The position numbers were made by a program, and so were the translations under genes. From Archangium sp. (GTDB taxonomy: Bacteria; Myxococcota; Myxococcia; Myxococcales; Myxococcaceae), in NCBI GenBank assembly GCA_022843845.1, contig JALHMW010000015.1, forward strand, positions 1 to 64,000: a stretch of DNA of 64,000 nucleotides, given 5' to 3'. Below the pieces are notes generated by a model. It was not told the DNA's origin and made no database searches. It saw only the letters and a list, made by a program, of their open reading frames with translations. Every line of letters starts with the position of its first letter. The first letter of the stretch is position 1. This document shows, piece after piece, positions 35,367 to 44,403 of the stretch.

Positions 35367-38216
35367 CTAGCGCCTGCGGCCGCCGCGGTCGTTCTTCCCA
35401 CCGCGATCGGATCGTCCGCCGCGGTCGTTTCGGTCGCTTCGGCTCGAGCCGGTTCGTTCGTTGTCCCGATCGCGGGGAGGCGAGGCAACCGCCGCCGGCT
35501 TCCCACCACGCTCCGACCACAACCTGTCGAGCACCTTGCGGGGATCGAAACCTCCGGGCGAGCCCTCGTTGGAGACCGGCGCAGCCACGGGCGCGGGTTC
35601 GGCGAACCGCTGCTTCACATGAGCCCGCGGAGCCTCTGCCTCGTGATGGAACGACTTCTTCGGCCGCTCCTCGGTGCGTTCGCGCGAAGGCGTCCGCTCG
35701 GTCTGCCCACGCCCGGGGCGACGTTCTCCGCCACGATCGTCACTGCGGAAGCTGCCGCGAGTCTCGGTTCGGGCGCCTCCGCGAGACGCGCCACGGGCAG
35801 ACTCACCGCGCGAACCTCCTGACTTCTTCTTCGCGCGCGCTGCGTACGGCGTGAGCACCCCCGCTTCGTCCGCGAAGCCCTCGACCGCGAAGTCCATCTG
35901 CTTCCTGGTCAGGTTCACCGACGCCAGCGTCACGGTGCACTTCAGGCCGACCTTCACGACCCGGCCATCGCCGTAGTTGATCCGGTACGTCGCCTGGTCG
36001 AACTCGAAGTCCGGGTAGACCGTCTCGCCTTTGACGAGCCCCTCGACGTAGAGATCGTCGAGCTCGACGAAGAAGCCGTGCTCGGCAAGCGACGATACGG
36101 TCGCCGCGAACGACTCTCCGACGCGGTCCTTCATCAGCAGGCAGCTGTAGAGCGCGTTCACTTCACGCTCGACGAGCATCGCCGCGCGCTCGCGCTCACT
36201 GGAGTGCTGCGCCATCGACTCGAGCTCTTCGAGATCGCGCTCTGCGAGCTCGTGCTTCGTCTTCCACCAGTGCTTGAGCAGCCGGTGCACGAGCAGGTCG
36301 GGGTAGCGGCGAATCGGTGAGGTGAAGTGCAGGTAGTCGAGCGCGCCGAGGCCGTAGTGGCCGGTCGTCTCGGACGAGTACACGGCCTGCATCATCGAGC
36401 GGAGCGCGAGCTGGTGCAGCGCCTTCTGCTCCGGGTGGCCGTCGAGCTCCTTGAGGATCTGGTTGAGCTGCTTCGAGTCGACCTTCCCCTTCGTCGGCAC
36501 CTTGATGCCATAGGCGCCCAGGAGCGTGAGGAATGCGTCGAGGCGATCGGCGTCGGGCTCGCCATGGAAGCGGTTCACCGTCACCCGCCCGGCTTTCCTG
36601 AACTCCCGCGCGACGGCTTCGTTCGCCGCCAGCATGCACTCCTCGACGAGGCGGTGGCTCTCCCACCGTTCGCGACGCACGAGCTTCACCGGCAGGCCCT
36701 GCTCGTCGAGTTCCGGCCTCGTCTCGGGCAGATCGAAGTCGATGGCGCCGCGGGCGTTGCGCATCTGGTTGAGCGCCTTCATCAGCCGGTGCGTGTCCTG
36801 CAGCATGGGCTTGAGGAACTCTCGGTGCGGCACCGACTCGCCGTTCAGGATCTGGTGGACCTCGGTGTACGTGCAGCGTGCTTTGCTGCACATCACCGCG
36901 GCGTACACCTCGGTCTTCTGCGTCACGCCGGACCGATCGATGATCATGTCCGCGACCATGCAGAGGCGATCTTCGTCGGGCTTGAGCGAGCACAGGCCGT
37001 TCGACAGGCGCTCCGGCAACATCGGCAGCACCCGGCCTGGCAGGTACACGCTCGTCGCGCGGTTGAGGCCCTCGGTGTTCAGCGCGCTGCCCGGCGTCAC
37101 GTAGTGCGAGACGTCGGCGATGGCGACCACCAGCCGCCAGCCTGAGTCGGTCGTCTCGACGAAGATCGCGTCGTCGAAGTCGCGCGCGTCTTCTCCGTCG
37201 ATCGTCACCAGCTGCATCTCGCGCAGATCGCGGCGGCCCTTCAGATCGGCCTCGACGAGCTCGAGCGGGAACGCGTCGGCCTCGTCCATCACCTCGTCGG
37301 GGAACTCGTCGTGAAAGCCGCGTGAGAACGCGACCGAGAGCACCTCGACCGAGTGGTCGGCCTCTGCCCCGAGCGAGCCAGAGACTTCACCGACGAGCCG
37401 GTGCTGGTGGCTGCGCAGCACCTTCTCGGCCACGCCCAGGCGAACCTTCACGACGTCGCCAGGTCGCGCGAGCTGCGTCCTGGGAACGTCGATGAGCCCG
37501 AGCTCCGACTCCTTCGGCTCGACCCACGCGAGCCCGCGCTCTTCGCAGTAGACGCCGATCACGTGTTGGCGCGTCCGGCGCTTCACCTCGACGATTCGGC
37601 CGAGCGTGCGACCGCTCCTTTGCGGAATGACCTCGACGATCACGCGATCGTGATCGAGCGCTTTGCTCGCCTGGTCGGGCGGAATGAAGATGTCTTCGGA
37701 CTTCCCGGTGAGGGCCCGCACGAAGGCAAAGCCATCGGGGTGGTGGTTGATGATGCCCTCCATCAACACCTGCTTCGGACCTGCGGGAGCGTGCGTCTTC
37801 GGCGCCTTCGCGAGCACGCGCTCGACGGCCTGCTCGACGGGCAACACCCGCTTGCCGCCGCGCACCTTCTGGAGGCCGTACGGCGCCTCCTTTGCCCTGT
37901 CCTTACGCGCCGCAGCCGCGGACCCGCCGCCTGCTTCCTTCTTGAACCCGGGCGACACGCCGGCCTTCGCGCGTACGGCGCTGGGCTGCTTCACGTCCCA
38001 CGCAGGGCCTGACTTGCGCGCGTGCTCCTGGCCGGGCACGCCGAACCGTTTTCCATCGCGCTCGAGGCGCCCGTTCTTCACGAGGTCGCGCAAGATGCGC
38101 TTGAGGACCGTCTGCTCGCCGGGGTTCAACCCACCTGCGCGCAACAGTTCCTTGATTCCCACCAGACGCCCTGCGCTCTGCACGAGGGCCATCACCTGTT
38201 CTGCATCAATCGCCAA
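35367..38216 (-). CDS. rnr: Ribonuclease R
   Basis: A 949-residue 3'-5' exoribonuclease of the RNase II family that degrades structured RNA. The TTG at 38216 with GGAGAG upstream gives a winged-helix start (IKELLRAGGLNPGEQTVLKR). Cold-shock domains follow, then the RNB domain with DGEDARDFDDAIFVE (Asp cluster for the metals) and SVYLPGRVLPMLPERLSNG, and an S1 domain near 750-820. The last 130 residues are Arg/Gly/Ser/Asp-rich and disordered, longer than in most RNase R proteins, and could aid RNA binding. No smpB or tmRNA is adjacent. Confidence 0.93.
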   Translation of the reverse strand: MAIDAEQVMALVQSAGRLVGIKELLRAGGLNPGEQTVLKRILRDLVKNGRLERDGKRFGVPGQEHARKSGPAWDVKQPSAVRAKAGVSPGFKKEAGGGSAAAARKDRAKEAPYGLQKVRGGKRVLPVEQAVERVLAKAPKTHAPAGPKQVLMEGIINHHPDGFAFVRALTGKSEDIFIPPDQASKALDHDRVIVEVIPQRSGRTLGRIVEVKRRTRQHVIGVYCEERGLAWVEPKESELGLIDVPRTQLARPGDVVKVRLGVAEKVLRSHQHRLVGEVSGSLGAEADHSVEVLSVAFSRGFHDEFPDEVMDEADAFPLELVEADLKGRRDLREMQLVTIDGEDARDFDDAIFVETTDSGWRLVVAIADVSHYVTPGSALNTEGLNRATSVYLPGRVLPMLPERLSNGLCSLKPDEDRLCMVADMIIDRSGVTQKTEVYAAVMCSKARCTYTEVHQILNGESVPHREFLKPMLQDTHRLMKALNQMRNARGAIDFDLPETRPELDEQGLPVKLVRRERWESHRLVEECMLAANEAVAREFRKAGRVTVNRFHGEPDADRLDAFLTLLGAYGIKVPTKGKVDSKQLNQILKELDGHPEQKALHQLALRSMMQAVYSSETTGHYGLGALDYLHFTSPIRRYPDLLVHRLLKHWWKTKHELAERDLEELESMAQHSSERERAAMLVEREVNALYSCLLMKDRVGESFAATVSSLAEHGFFVELDDLYVEGLVKGETVYPDFEFDQATYRINYGDGRVVKVGLKCTVTLASVNLTRKQMDFAVEGFADEAGVLTPYAARAKKKSGGSRGESARGASRGGARTETRGSFRSDDRGGERRPGRGQTERTPSRERTEERPKKSFHHEAEAPRAHVKQRFAEPAPVAAPVSNEGSPGGFDPRKVLDRLWSERGGKPAAVASPPRDRDNERTGSSRSDRNDRGGRSDRGGKNDRGGRRR

Positions 38217-38550
38217 AAAGACTCTCCACGTCGCGGCAGCGAGCAGCGGTGAAACCGCCGGTCAGCCCTGCCACCTGTTGTTGACTCGTCGGATGTTCGC
38301 CGAGGGCCCAACCCGGGCACCTCGATCCCACAGCCGTGAAAAGCAGAAGAGCCAGGGACTGCAACGCTGTCGAGCGTCACGGTCGCTGGCCCTCGGTGCT
38401 TCACGTGCTGCGTCGTCCCCGTGCGAGTCAGTACCGGGAACGCTTGCTTGAAAATAACTTCGGAGAGGCAGCCGCGCTCGTGCATCTCGCGGCCACCGCT
38501 GAGGACGCCGACGCCAGAGCATCGATCGCCCTGACGCCGAGGCGCTGGGT
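38217..38550. other. Gene-free stretch of 334 bp upstream of rnr
   Basis: Both flanking genes are on the minus strand, so this region holds the promoter of rnr and whatever ends the upstream outer-membrane gene. Open frames here are Arg/Ser-rich shadows without domains. I see no clear terminator, tRNA or repeat. Confidence 0.5.
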
Positions 38551-39234
38551 TCAGAAGTACCAGGCCGCTCCCACTGCGGGAGTGAAGGTCGTCAGCGTCA
38601 CGAGGCCCGATGCGAACGGAATCCGCAGGCCGAGCGAGATGCGCCCCGTCAGCGAGAAGTGCGGGCTGAAGAAGTACGCCGCACCGCCGCCGAACTGGCC
38701 GGAGAGCTGAAGCGCGTTGCCGATGTCATTCGCGATCGCGCTGGCGATGGCGACCTGTACATTGATCAACGGGCGGAGCGCGTCCGCGGTGGTGCGGAAG
38801 TGGTAGTCGATGCCAACGCCAGCCGCGAAGCCAACGCGTGCGCCGCCGCCGGAGATTCCGAGGCCGAAACCAAGATCGAAGAGCACCGCCAGGTTGTCGC
38901 TGCCCCAGTAGGCAAGCCCAACGGAGCCTGTCTCGGGCGGAGTCGTATTGGGGCCGATGGTGAAGACCGGGATTGGCTGGCCGGCGAACGTTGCGCGAAT
39001 GCCGAACGCGCCCTTCCCTGCCGAGCGCGCGCCACCTGCATCGACGGCGGCCACCGGAGCGCCCGCCTTCGGGTTCTCCGGGTTCGCCGGCTGCGTGGCG
39101 TACGGGTTGTCGTTCGGCTGGTTGACCGGGTTGGGTTTGTTCTCGGGCGTCACGGGAGTGATCTCCGTGCCGATCTCCTGGGCCATCACCATCGAGCTCA
39201 ACGTCACCAGCAGCACCACGAACAGTCGCTTCAC
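38551..39234 (-). CDS. Outer-membrane beta-barrel-like protein
   Basis: A 227-residue secreted protein. GTG at 39234 is chosen because GGAGGG lies just upstream and a signal peptide follows (MKRLFVVLLVTLSSMVMAQ). A Pro/Asn-rich segment (about 20-60) precedes a region of amphipathic strands, for example SVGLAYWGSDNLAVLFDLG, ARVGFAAGVGIDYHF and HFSLTGRISLGLRIPF. It ends in GAAWYF, with the C-terminal Phe expected for BAM substrates. The pattern fits a small eight-stranded barrel. No specific family is recognised. Its neighbours (rnr, the Lys-rich protein) do not suggest a function. Confidence 0.7.
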   Translation of the reverse strand: MKRLFVVLLVTLSSMVMAQEIGTEITPVTPENKPNPVNQPNDNPYATQPANPENPKAGAPVAAVDAGGARSAGKGAFGIRATFAGQPIPVFTIGPNTTPPETGSVGLAYWGSDNLAVLFDLGFGLGISGGGARVGFAAGVGIDYHFRTTADALRPLINVQVAIASAIANDIGNALQLSGQFGGGAAYFFSPHFSLTGRISLGLRIPFASGLVTLTTFTPAVGAAWYF

Positions 39235-39301
39235 GGCATCCCTCCAGAGTTCAAAACGTTCGCGCCCTTCACCCGGCACCAGGCCGGGGTGAGCAAATTC
39301 G

Positions 39302-40669
39302 TTACGGCAGCACGACCTCGAGTGGCTTGACGTCGACCGTCAGCCGGAACTGCTTCGAGACCTGCATCGGGTTGTGCGTCTTCGCGAGGAAGAAGTCGAT
39401 GTCGAGCAGGCCGGGGTTGCGGGGTGTGAAGAAGAACTCACGCACGGGCCCCTGCGGCTCGAGGTTCACCTCTCGCAGCGAGAGGCGCTTGGCCGTGCCG
39501 GGCTCGATGCTCCACACGTACCCCTGCTTCTCGGGCAGCCGAACGACGAGGCCGTTGTTCACCTTCACGGTGGCGTTCTTCGGGTTGCTCGACGCGCCCT
39601 CGATGGTGGTGACCTCGATGAGATCTCTCGAGACCGGCGGGTACTCGGGAGCGCGGGGCTCGCAGACCTCGGCAGCGATGGTGCCACCCCACCCGGTCGC
39701 CTTCTCGATGACGCCCGTGGCGACCATGATCTCACCGACGTACTTCTTGAGACCCTTCTGCGCCTTGCCTTCGATGGTGAAGGCGACCTGCTGGCGGGTG
39801 CCGTGGTTGGTGACGACGAGATAGAACTCCTCGCCGCTCATCTCGAGGCGGCCACGCAGCGTCGCGTAGCCCCTCTGGCCGACCGACATGCCGGGCTGGC
39901 TGATGGTCTCGATCTCGCCGGGCGAGAACAAGCGCAGCTTCTCTTCGGGCACCACGACCGGAGCGGGCGCGTCGGTCTCGACCTTCTTGGCCGAGTACTT
40001 CCGCACGTCGACGGTTCCGCCGTAGTTGTGGTTCTTCTTGATCAGGCCGGACACCGAGACGCGGTGATCGACGTACGCGGGGAGCACTTCCTGATCGGGT
40101 CCCTGCAGGAGGAACCACAGCTCGCGCTTGTCGCGGCCGATGACCTCCAGGTACGGGAAGCCCTGGTAGACGATCAACCGGCCCTTCAGCGGGCCTTCGC
40201 CGAACACGCCACGCGCGCCGACGGTGTAGACCTGCTCCATCTCGCGCTTGGTGAGGGCCTCGAGCTCCGACGGCAGCTTGGTGGCGCGCGGGAGCGGCTT
40301 GTCGGGCAGCGGGCCGACCCAGCCATCGGGCCGACGCGTCGGGGCGCTGAGCGAAGGCGGCGGAATCGGAGCGCTGGGCTTTGGCCCAGCGCCCTTCTTG
40401 CCATCCTTCTTCTTGGCCTCGACCGGAGCCGGAGCGACCTTCGCGGGCGCTGGTGTCGGCTTCTCAGCCTTCACCGGTTTCTCAGCCTTCACCGGCTTCG
40501 CAGCCTTCGATGGCTTCGCGGCCTTCAAAGGCTTTGCAGCCTTCAAAGGCTTTGCAGCCTTCACGGCCTTCGGTGGAGCAGTCTTCTTGGCAGGCTTCGC
40601 CTTCGCGGGTTTTGCAGCCTTCTTCGCGGGCTTCGGCTTGCGGGCAGCGGACGCCTTCTTTTTTGCCAA
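39302..40669 (-). CDS. Lys/Ala/Pro-rich N-terminus fused to beta domains, chagasin-like end
   Basis: A 455-residue protein with TTG start (GGAGA upstream). Residues 1-95 are a histone-H1-like stretch of AAKP/LKAAKP repeats. The middle has two similar beta-rich units (LKGRLIVYQGFPYLEVIG near 155, TLRGRLEMSGEEFYLVV near 265) of OB-like appearance. The last 100 residues (NNGLVVRLPEKQGYVWSIE, then REFFFTPRNPGLLDIDFF) resemble the chagasin/I42 protease-inhibitor fold. There is no signal peptide, so it is either cytoplasmic or exported by an unusual route. A DNA- or RNA-binding tail is possible. No homologue named. Confidence 0.65.
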   Translation of the reverse strand: MAKKKASAARKPKPAKKAAKPAKAKPAKKTAPPKAVKAAKPLKAAKPLKAAKPSKAAKPVKAEKPVKAEKPTPAPAKVAPAPVEAKKKDGKKGAGPKPSAPIPPPSLSAPTRRPDGWVGPLPDKPLPRATKLPSELEALTKREMEQVYTVGARGVFGEGPLKGRLIVYQGFPYLEVIGRDKRELWFLLQGPDQEVLPAYVDHRVSVSGLIKKNHNYGGTVDVRKYSAKKVETDAPAPVVVPEEKLRLFSPGEIETISQPGMSVGQRGYATLRGRLEMSGEEFYLVVTNHGTRQQVAFTIEGKAQKGLKKYVGEIMVATGVIEKATGWGGTIAAEVCEPRAPEYPPVSRDLIEVTTIEGASSNPKNATVKVNNGLVVRLPEKQGYVWSIEPGTAKRLSLREVNLEPQGPVREFFFTPRNPGLLDIDFFLAKTHNPMQVSKQFRLTVDVKPLEVVLP

Positions 40670-40849
40670 CGCTGTCTCCTCGGCACGCTCCTCGTTGGTG
40701 GAGCGAAGGCGTGCGCACTACTCCACACCGGCGGTTTGAGTCAATCCAAACCCTGCAATTTCCACAGTTTTTTCAGTTTCGAAAGACGATGCGCCCACGT
40801 TCCGAGGGGTTGCTGGTTTCGCAAGGGGGCGAAACTGGTACGAGAGGGC

Positions 40850-42055
40850 ATGGCCTTGATGTCTGTTGAAGCGGCACTGGAACGCGTCCTTGGGCTGTGT
40901 GGGAAGCTCCCGGCTGAAGAGGTCGAGGTGGGTGAGGCGCTCGGTCGGGCGCTCGCGGAGCCCATGGTCGCGACCCGAACGTTACCTCCGTGGGACAACT
41001 CGGCGATGGATGGGTACGCGGTGCGCCATGCTGACGTGGCCTCCACGCCGACCCGTCTGAAGATCTCCATGACGATTCACGCTGGAGAGCTCCCCACTCA
41101 GCCGCTGCTGGCGGGAGAGGCCGCGAGGATCATGACCGGCGCTCCCCTGCCCGAGGGGGCCGACGCGGTCGTGATGCAGGAGCGGACCTCGACGCCCGAG
41201 CCTGGCTTCGTGGTGATCGAGGAGGCCCCGAAGCACGGCCAGAACGTGCGCCTGCGCGGAGAAGATGTTCGCGAAGGCGCGCTCCTGCTCCCGGCTAGGC
41301 GGTCGCTCGGCGCTGGCGAGGCCGGCGCGATCTGGGCTCAGGGGCTGGCTCGCGTTCGCGTCTCTCGGCGCCCGACCGTCGCCATCGCCTCGAGTGGAGA
41401 CGAGCTCTGCGAGGTGCTCGAAGCGCCGCGTGGACGCATCGTCGACACGAACACGCCCGTCATCGCCCAGCTGTGCCGCCTCGCTGGCGGGGTGCCCACC
41501 ATTCTCGGCCGCGCCCCCGATCGCCTCGACGCGGTCACCGCGCTCTTCGCGAAGGGCCTGACGTCCGACGTGTTGATCACCGTCTCGGGCGCCTCGGTCG
41601 GCGACAAGGACTTCACGCGCGACGCCTTCAAGGCGCTCGGGGTCGAGATGGACTTCTGGAAGGTCGCGATGAAGCCCGGCAAGCCGCTGGCGGTGGGCAT
41701 CAAGGGAAAGACCCTGGTGTTTGGGCTGCCAGGAAACCCCGTCTCGGCGATGGTGACGTTCGAGCTCTTCGTGCGACCGGCGCTCCGCGCGCTCCAGGGC
41801 CTTGCGCCCACGACGCCTCTCATTCCGGGCAGGCTGGCTGAGCCCATCACCAAGCCCGCCGGGCTGCGCCACCTCGTTCGCGCGAGCGTCGAACGCAAAG
41901 AAGATTCGTTGTGGGCGACTCCTCTTTCGTCACAGTCATCTGGGGCACTTGGGAGCGCAGTCGGCGCCACGCACTTGATTTCGATCGCTCCGGATGCGAC
42001 GCATGTGGCTCAAGGCGCCGTCGTCGACTTGATCCCGCTGTCCTGGGGAGCGTGA
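40850..42055 (+). CDS. moeA: Molybdopterin molybdenumtransferase
   Basis: A 401-residue enzyme that inserts molybdate into molybdopterin to form the Mo cofactor. Family stretches are PPWDNSAMDGYAVRHAD (about 42-58), ITGAPLPEGADAVV-like sequence near 100, the GDELCEV motif near 183, TVSGASVGDKDF and KVAMKPGKPLAVG with FGLPGNPVSAMV. It has all four MoeA domains at the normal length. The start is ATG at 40850 preceded by GAGAGG; a second ATG lies nine bases later. It is 98 bp upstream of ribA on the same strand. Confidence 0.94.
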   Translation: MALMSVEAALERVLGLCGKLPAEEVEVGEALGRALAEPMVATRTLPPWDNSAMDGYAVRHADVASTPTRLKISMTIHAGELPTQPLLAGEAARIMTGAPLPEGADAVVMQERTSTPEPGFVVIEEAPKHGQNVRLRGEDVREGALLLPARRSLGAGEAGAIWAQGLARVRVSRRPTVAIASSGDELCEVLEAPRGRIVDTNTPVIAQLCRLAGGVPTILGRAPDRLDAVTALFAKGLTSDVLITVSGASVGDKDFTRDAFKALGVEMDFWKVAMKPGKPLAVGIKGKTLVFGLPGNPVSAMVTFELFVRPALRALQGLAPTTPLIPGRLAEPITKPAGLRHLVRASVERKEDSLWATPLSSQSSGALGSAVGATHLISIAPDATHVAQGAVVDLIPLSWGA

Positions 42056-42153
42056 AGAGCTGTGCAACCTTTGTTCAAGGCGAGCATCAGACTGTCGTAG
42101 CCAGCAACGCGCCCGGAGCAGAACCGCCGGGGCCACTCTGTACGAGGGACTTG

Positions 42154-42822
42154 ATGACCACCGAGACCAGTCTTCTTCCCACCCGCAAGCACACCGCCTT
42201 CCTCGAGCTGTACTCGGAGTCTCCGCTCCCGACGGAGCGTGGGCTCTTCCGCATCGTCGTCTTCCGTGACCGCCGGAATGGCCGTGAGCATGTGGCGATG
42301 GTGAAGGGTGACGTCGCTGGCAGAGAGGGCGTGCCAGTTCGCGCCCACAGCGAGTGCCTGACGAGCGAAGTGTTCGGCAGCCTGCGCTGTGACTGCCGCG
42401 CCCAGCTCGATCGTGCGCTCGACTTCATCAACCAGCAGGGCTGCGGCGTGCTGCTCTACCTTCGCCAGGAGGGGCGTGGCATCGGGCTGGGCAACAAGAT
42501 CCGGGCGTACAAGCTCCAGCAGGAGGAGGGGCTCGACACGGTCGAGGCCAACCTGAAGCTCGGCTTCGCGGACGATCTGCGTCGCTACGACATGGCCGGA
42601 GAGATGCTGCGCCTGCTCGGCGTGAAGTCGATCGATCTCATCACCAACAACCCGCTCAAGATTGCGGGGCTGGTCGACGAGGGTATTCCGGTGCGTCGGC
42701 GAATTCCGTCGCGGACCATGACGAATCCGCTTAACGTCGAGTACCTCAAGACCAAGCGGGACAGGTCAGGTCACCTCATTGAGTTCCTCGGCGAAGACGG
42801 CGCGAAAGCCCAGGCGAGCTGA
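42154..42822 (+). CDS. ribA: GTP cyclohydrolase II
   Basis: A 222-residue zinc enzyme performing the first step of riboflavin synthesis, from GTP. HSECLTSEVFGSLRCDC carries the zinc ligands Cys68, Cys79 and Cys81, and LRQEGRGIGLGNKIRAYKLQ is the substrate-binding and catalytic segment. DLITNNPLKIAGL is a second conserved block. No RibB domain is fused. The ATG at 42154 is preceded by GAGGGA; the frame is open further left without homology. Its 3' end overlaps the proposed start of the next gene. Confidence 0.94.
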   Translation: MTTETSLLPTRKHTAFLELYSESPLPTERGLFRIVVFRDRRNGREHVAMVKGDVAGREGVPVRAHSECLTSEVFGSLRCDCRAQLDRALDFINQQGCGVLLYLRQEGRGIGLGNKIRAYKLQQEEGLDTVEANLKLGFADDLRRYDMAGEMLRLLGVKSIDLITNNPLKIAGLVDEGIPVRRRIPSRTMTNPLNVEYLKTKRDRSGHLIEFLGEDGAKAQAS

Positions 42823-43684
42823 TTCGAAGAGGTCGGCCCGAGCTCCGGCGAAGTCCTCCCCTGCCCTGACGGTGAAGTTCTGGGGCGTTCGCGGCTCCAT
42901 TCCATCGCCTGGCCCCGAGACCGCGCGGTACGGCGGCAACACCCCGTGCGTCGAGATTCGAATCGGCGAGGAGCTGGCGCTCTTCGATCTCGGGACCGGC
43001 GCTCGTGGCCTTGGTGACGCGGTCGCGCGGCCCGTCGAGGGTCACATCTTCATCTCGCATTACCACTACGATCACCTGCAGGGCCTGCCCTTCTTCGCGC
43101 CCATCTTCGACTCGCGGAGCAGGTTCATCGTGCGTGGGCCGACGCGCGATGGCCGCACGGTGAAGGACGTCATCTCGAGCCAGATGCAGCAGCCGTTCTT
43201 CCCGGTGACAGCCGAGATGGTCTTCCGCGCACAGCTCGACTACCAGCCGTTCGCCGCGGGCGATATCGCGCGCATCGGTGAGGGAGTCGTCACGGCGATC
43301 GAGACCAACCACCCCGGTGGCAACCTCGCCTACCGCATCGAGAACCGCGGCAAGTCGATCGTCTACGCGACCGACACCGAGCACGGAACACAGCGCGACT
43401 CGCAGCTGCTCGACTTCGCCCGCGACGCCGACCTCTTCATCTACGACGCGATGTACACCGAGGACGAGTACCTCGGTCGCGCGGGCTCATCGAAGATCGG
43501 CTGGGGGCACTCCACCTTCGAGACCGCGGTGAAGGTCGCCGACGAGGCGCGCGTCGGCACGCTGGTGCTCTTCCATCACGATCCCACCCGCAACGACGAC
43601 GCGATGGACGAGCTGGTGCGGAAGGTGAAGAAGCTGCGCAAAGAGACGGTGGCCGCGAAAGAGGGCCTCGTCATCAAGCTCTAG
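42779..43684 (+). CDS. MBL-fold metal-dependent hydrolase
   Basis: A protein of up to 301 residues with a metallo-beta-lactamase fold. FWGVRGSIPSPGPETARYGG (34-53) is a typical start for this PhnP/RNase Z-like subgroup. SHYHYDHLQG (93-102) is the HxHxDH metal motif with His94, His96, Asp98 and His99; further ligands are in TNHPGGNLAY, YATDTEHG and LFHHDP. Phosphodiesterase activity is likely but the substrate is unknown. The start is unsure: TTG at 42779 overlaps ribA by 44 bp, and GTG at 42872 would remove 31 Lys/Arg/Ser-rich residues. It converges on the dedA gene with a 7-bp gap. Confidence 0.85.
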   Translation: MSSSAKTARKPRRADSKRSARAPAKSSPALTVKFWGVRGSIPSPGPETARYGGNTPCVEIRIGEELALFDLGTGARGLGDAVARPVEGHIFISHYHYDHLQGLPFFAPIFDSRSRFIVRGPTRDGRTVKDVISSQMQQPFFPVTAEMVFRAQLDYQPFAAGDIARIGEGVVTAIETNHPGGNLAYRIENRGKSIVYATDTEHGTQRDSQLLDFARDADLFIYDAMYTEDEYLGRAGSSKIGWGHSTFETAVKVADEARVGTLVLFHHDPTRNDDAMDELVRKVKKLRKETVAAKEGLVIKL

Positions 43685-43691
43685 CCCATCG

Positions 43692-44390
43692 CTACGGCGC
43701 CTGAGGCTCTTTGGGGAGCACCACTGGCGCGCCACCGTTCACGAGCTGGGCCTTCAGGGCCTCTTCGTTCAGCTGCTGCTCGCGACGCGCACGCCACCGG
43801 CTGATCAGGAACGCGACCAGGCCAATCAGCACCATCGCGATGAGCACGTTTCGCTGGCCGCGCTTGATGGCCCCGATCAGCGCGTCGAGCTCGCCTCCGA
43901 ACTTGTAGCCCAGAAAGACGAAGATCGGCGCCGAGCCGAGGGCAGCGATCGAATCGTAGAAGGCGAAGCGGGTCCACTTCATGCCGACGGAGCCAGCCGT
44001 GAAGTACGTCACCGCCCGCACGCCGGGGAGGAACCGCGCCAGCATGATGATCTTCTCGCCGTGCTTCTTGAACAGCTGCTCCACCCGCGCGCGCTTCTCG
44101 GGCGTGACGATGCGGGCGAAGAAGCCGCTGGGCTTCTGACCGACCTTCGAGCCGAGCCGGCGCCCGAAGGTGAAGATCATCGAGTCGCCGATGATGATGC
44201 CGAGGTACCCCGTCAGCATCATGGGCACCAGCTCGGCCTTGCCGGCGTGCACGAGATAGCCGCCGAGGATGAGTGACACGTCTTCGGGCAGCGGCAGGCC
44301 GAGCCCGCACACGAGCAGAATGCCGAAGACCACCAGGTAGGCGAAGACGCCGCTGGTGCTGCCGACGAGACTGAAGAGGAAGCTCTCCAC
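43692..44390 (-). CDS. DedA-family (VTT-domain) membrane protein
   Basis: A 232-residue inner-membrane protein. DedA proteins move undecaprenyl phosphate or phospholipids across the membrane and help membrane homeostasis. Signatures are GLPLPEDVSLILGGYLVHAG (29-48), GDSMIFTFGRRLG, and FLPGVRAVTYFTAGSVGM with the conserved Arg residues, then a re-entrant and a final membrane helix (VLIAMVLIGLVAFLI, about 190-204). The GTG start at 44390 has AGGGAG upstream and lies 13 bp after the stop of the preceding gene on the strand. Confidence 0.9.
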   Translation of the reverse strand: MESFLFSLVGSTSGVFAYLVVFGILLVCGLGLPLPEDVSLILGGYLVHAGKAELVPMMLTGYLGIIIGDSMIFTFGRRLGSKVGQKPSGFFARIVTPEKRARVEQLFKKHGEKIIMLARFLPGVRAVTYFTAGSVGMKWTRFAFYDSIAALGSAPIFVFLGYKFGGELDALIGAIKRGQRNVLIAMVLIGLVAFLISRWRARREQQLNEEALKAQLVNGGAPVVLPKEPQAP

Positions 44391-44403
44391 TTCGGGCGAC
44401 TCC

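Noticed and set aside
39374-40849. Upstream extension of the moeA frame and antisense frame to the Lys-rich protein
   Set aside because: It is antisense to a gene with ordered domains, and MoeA similarity begins at 40850.
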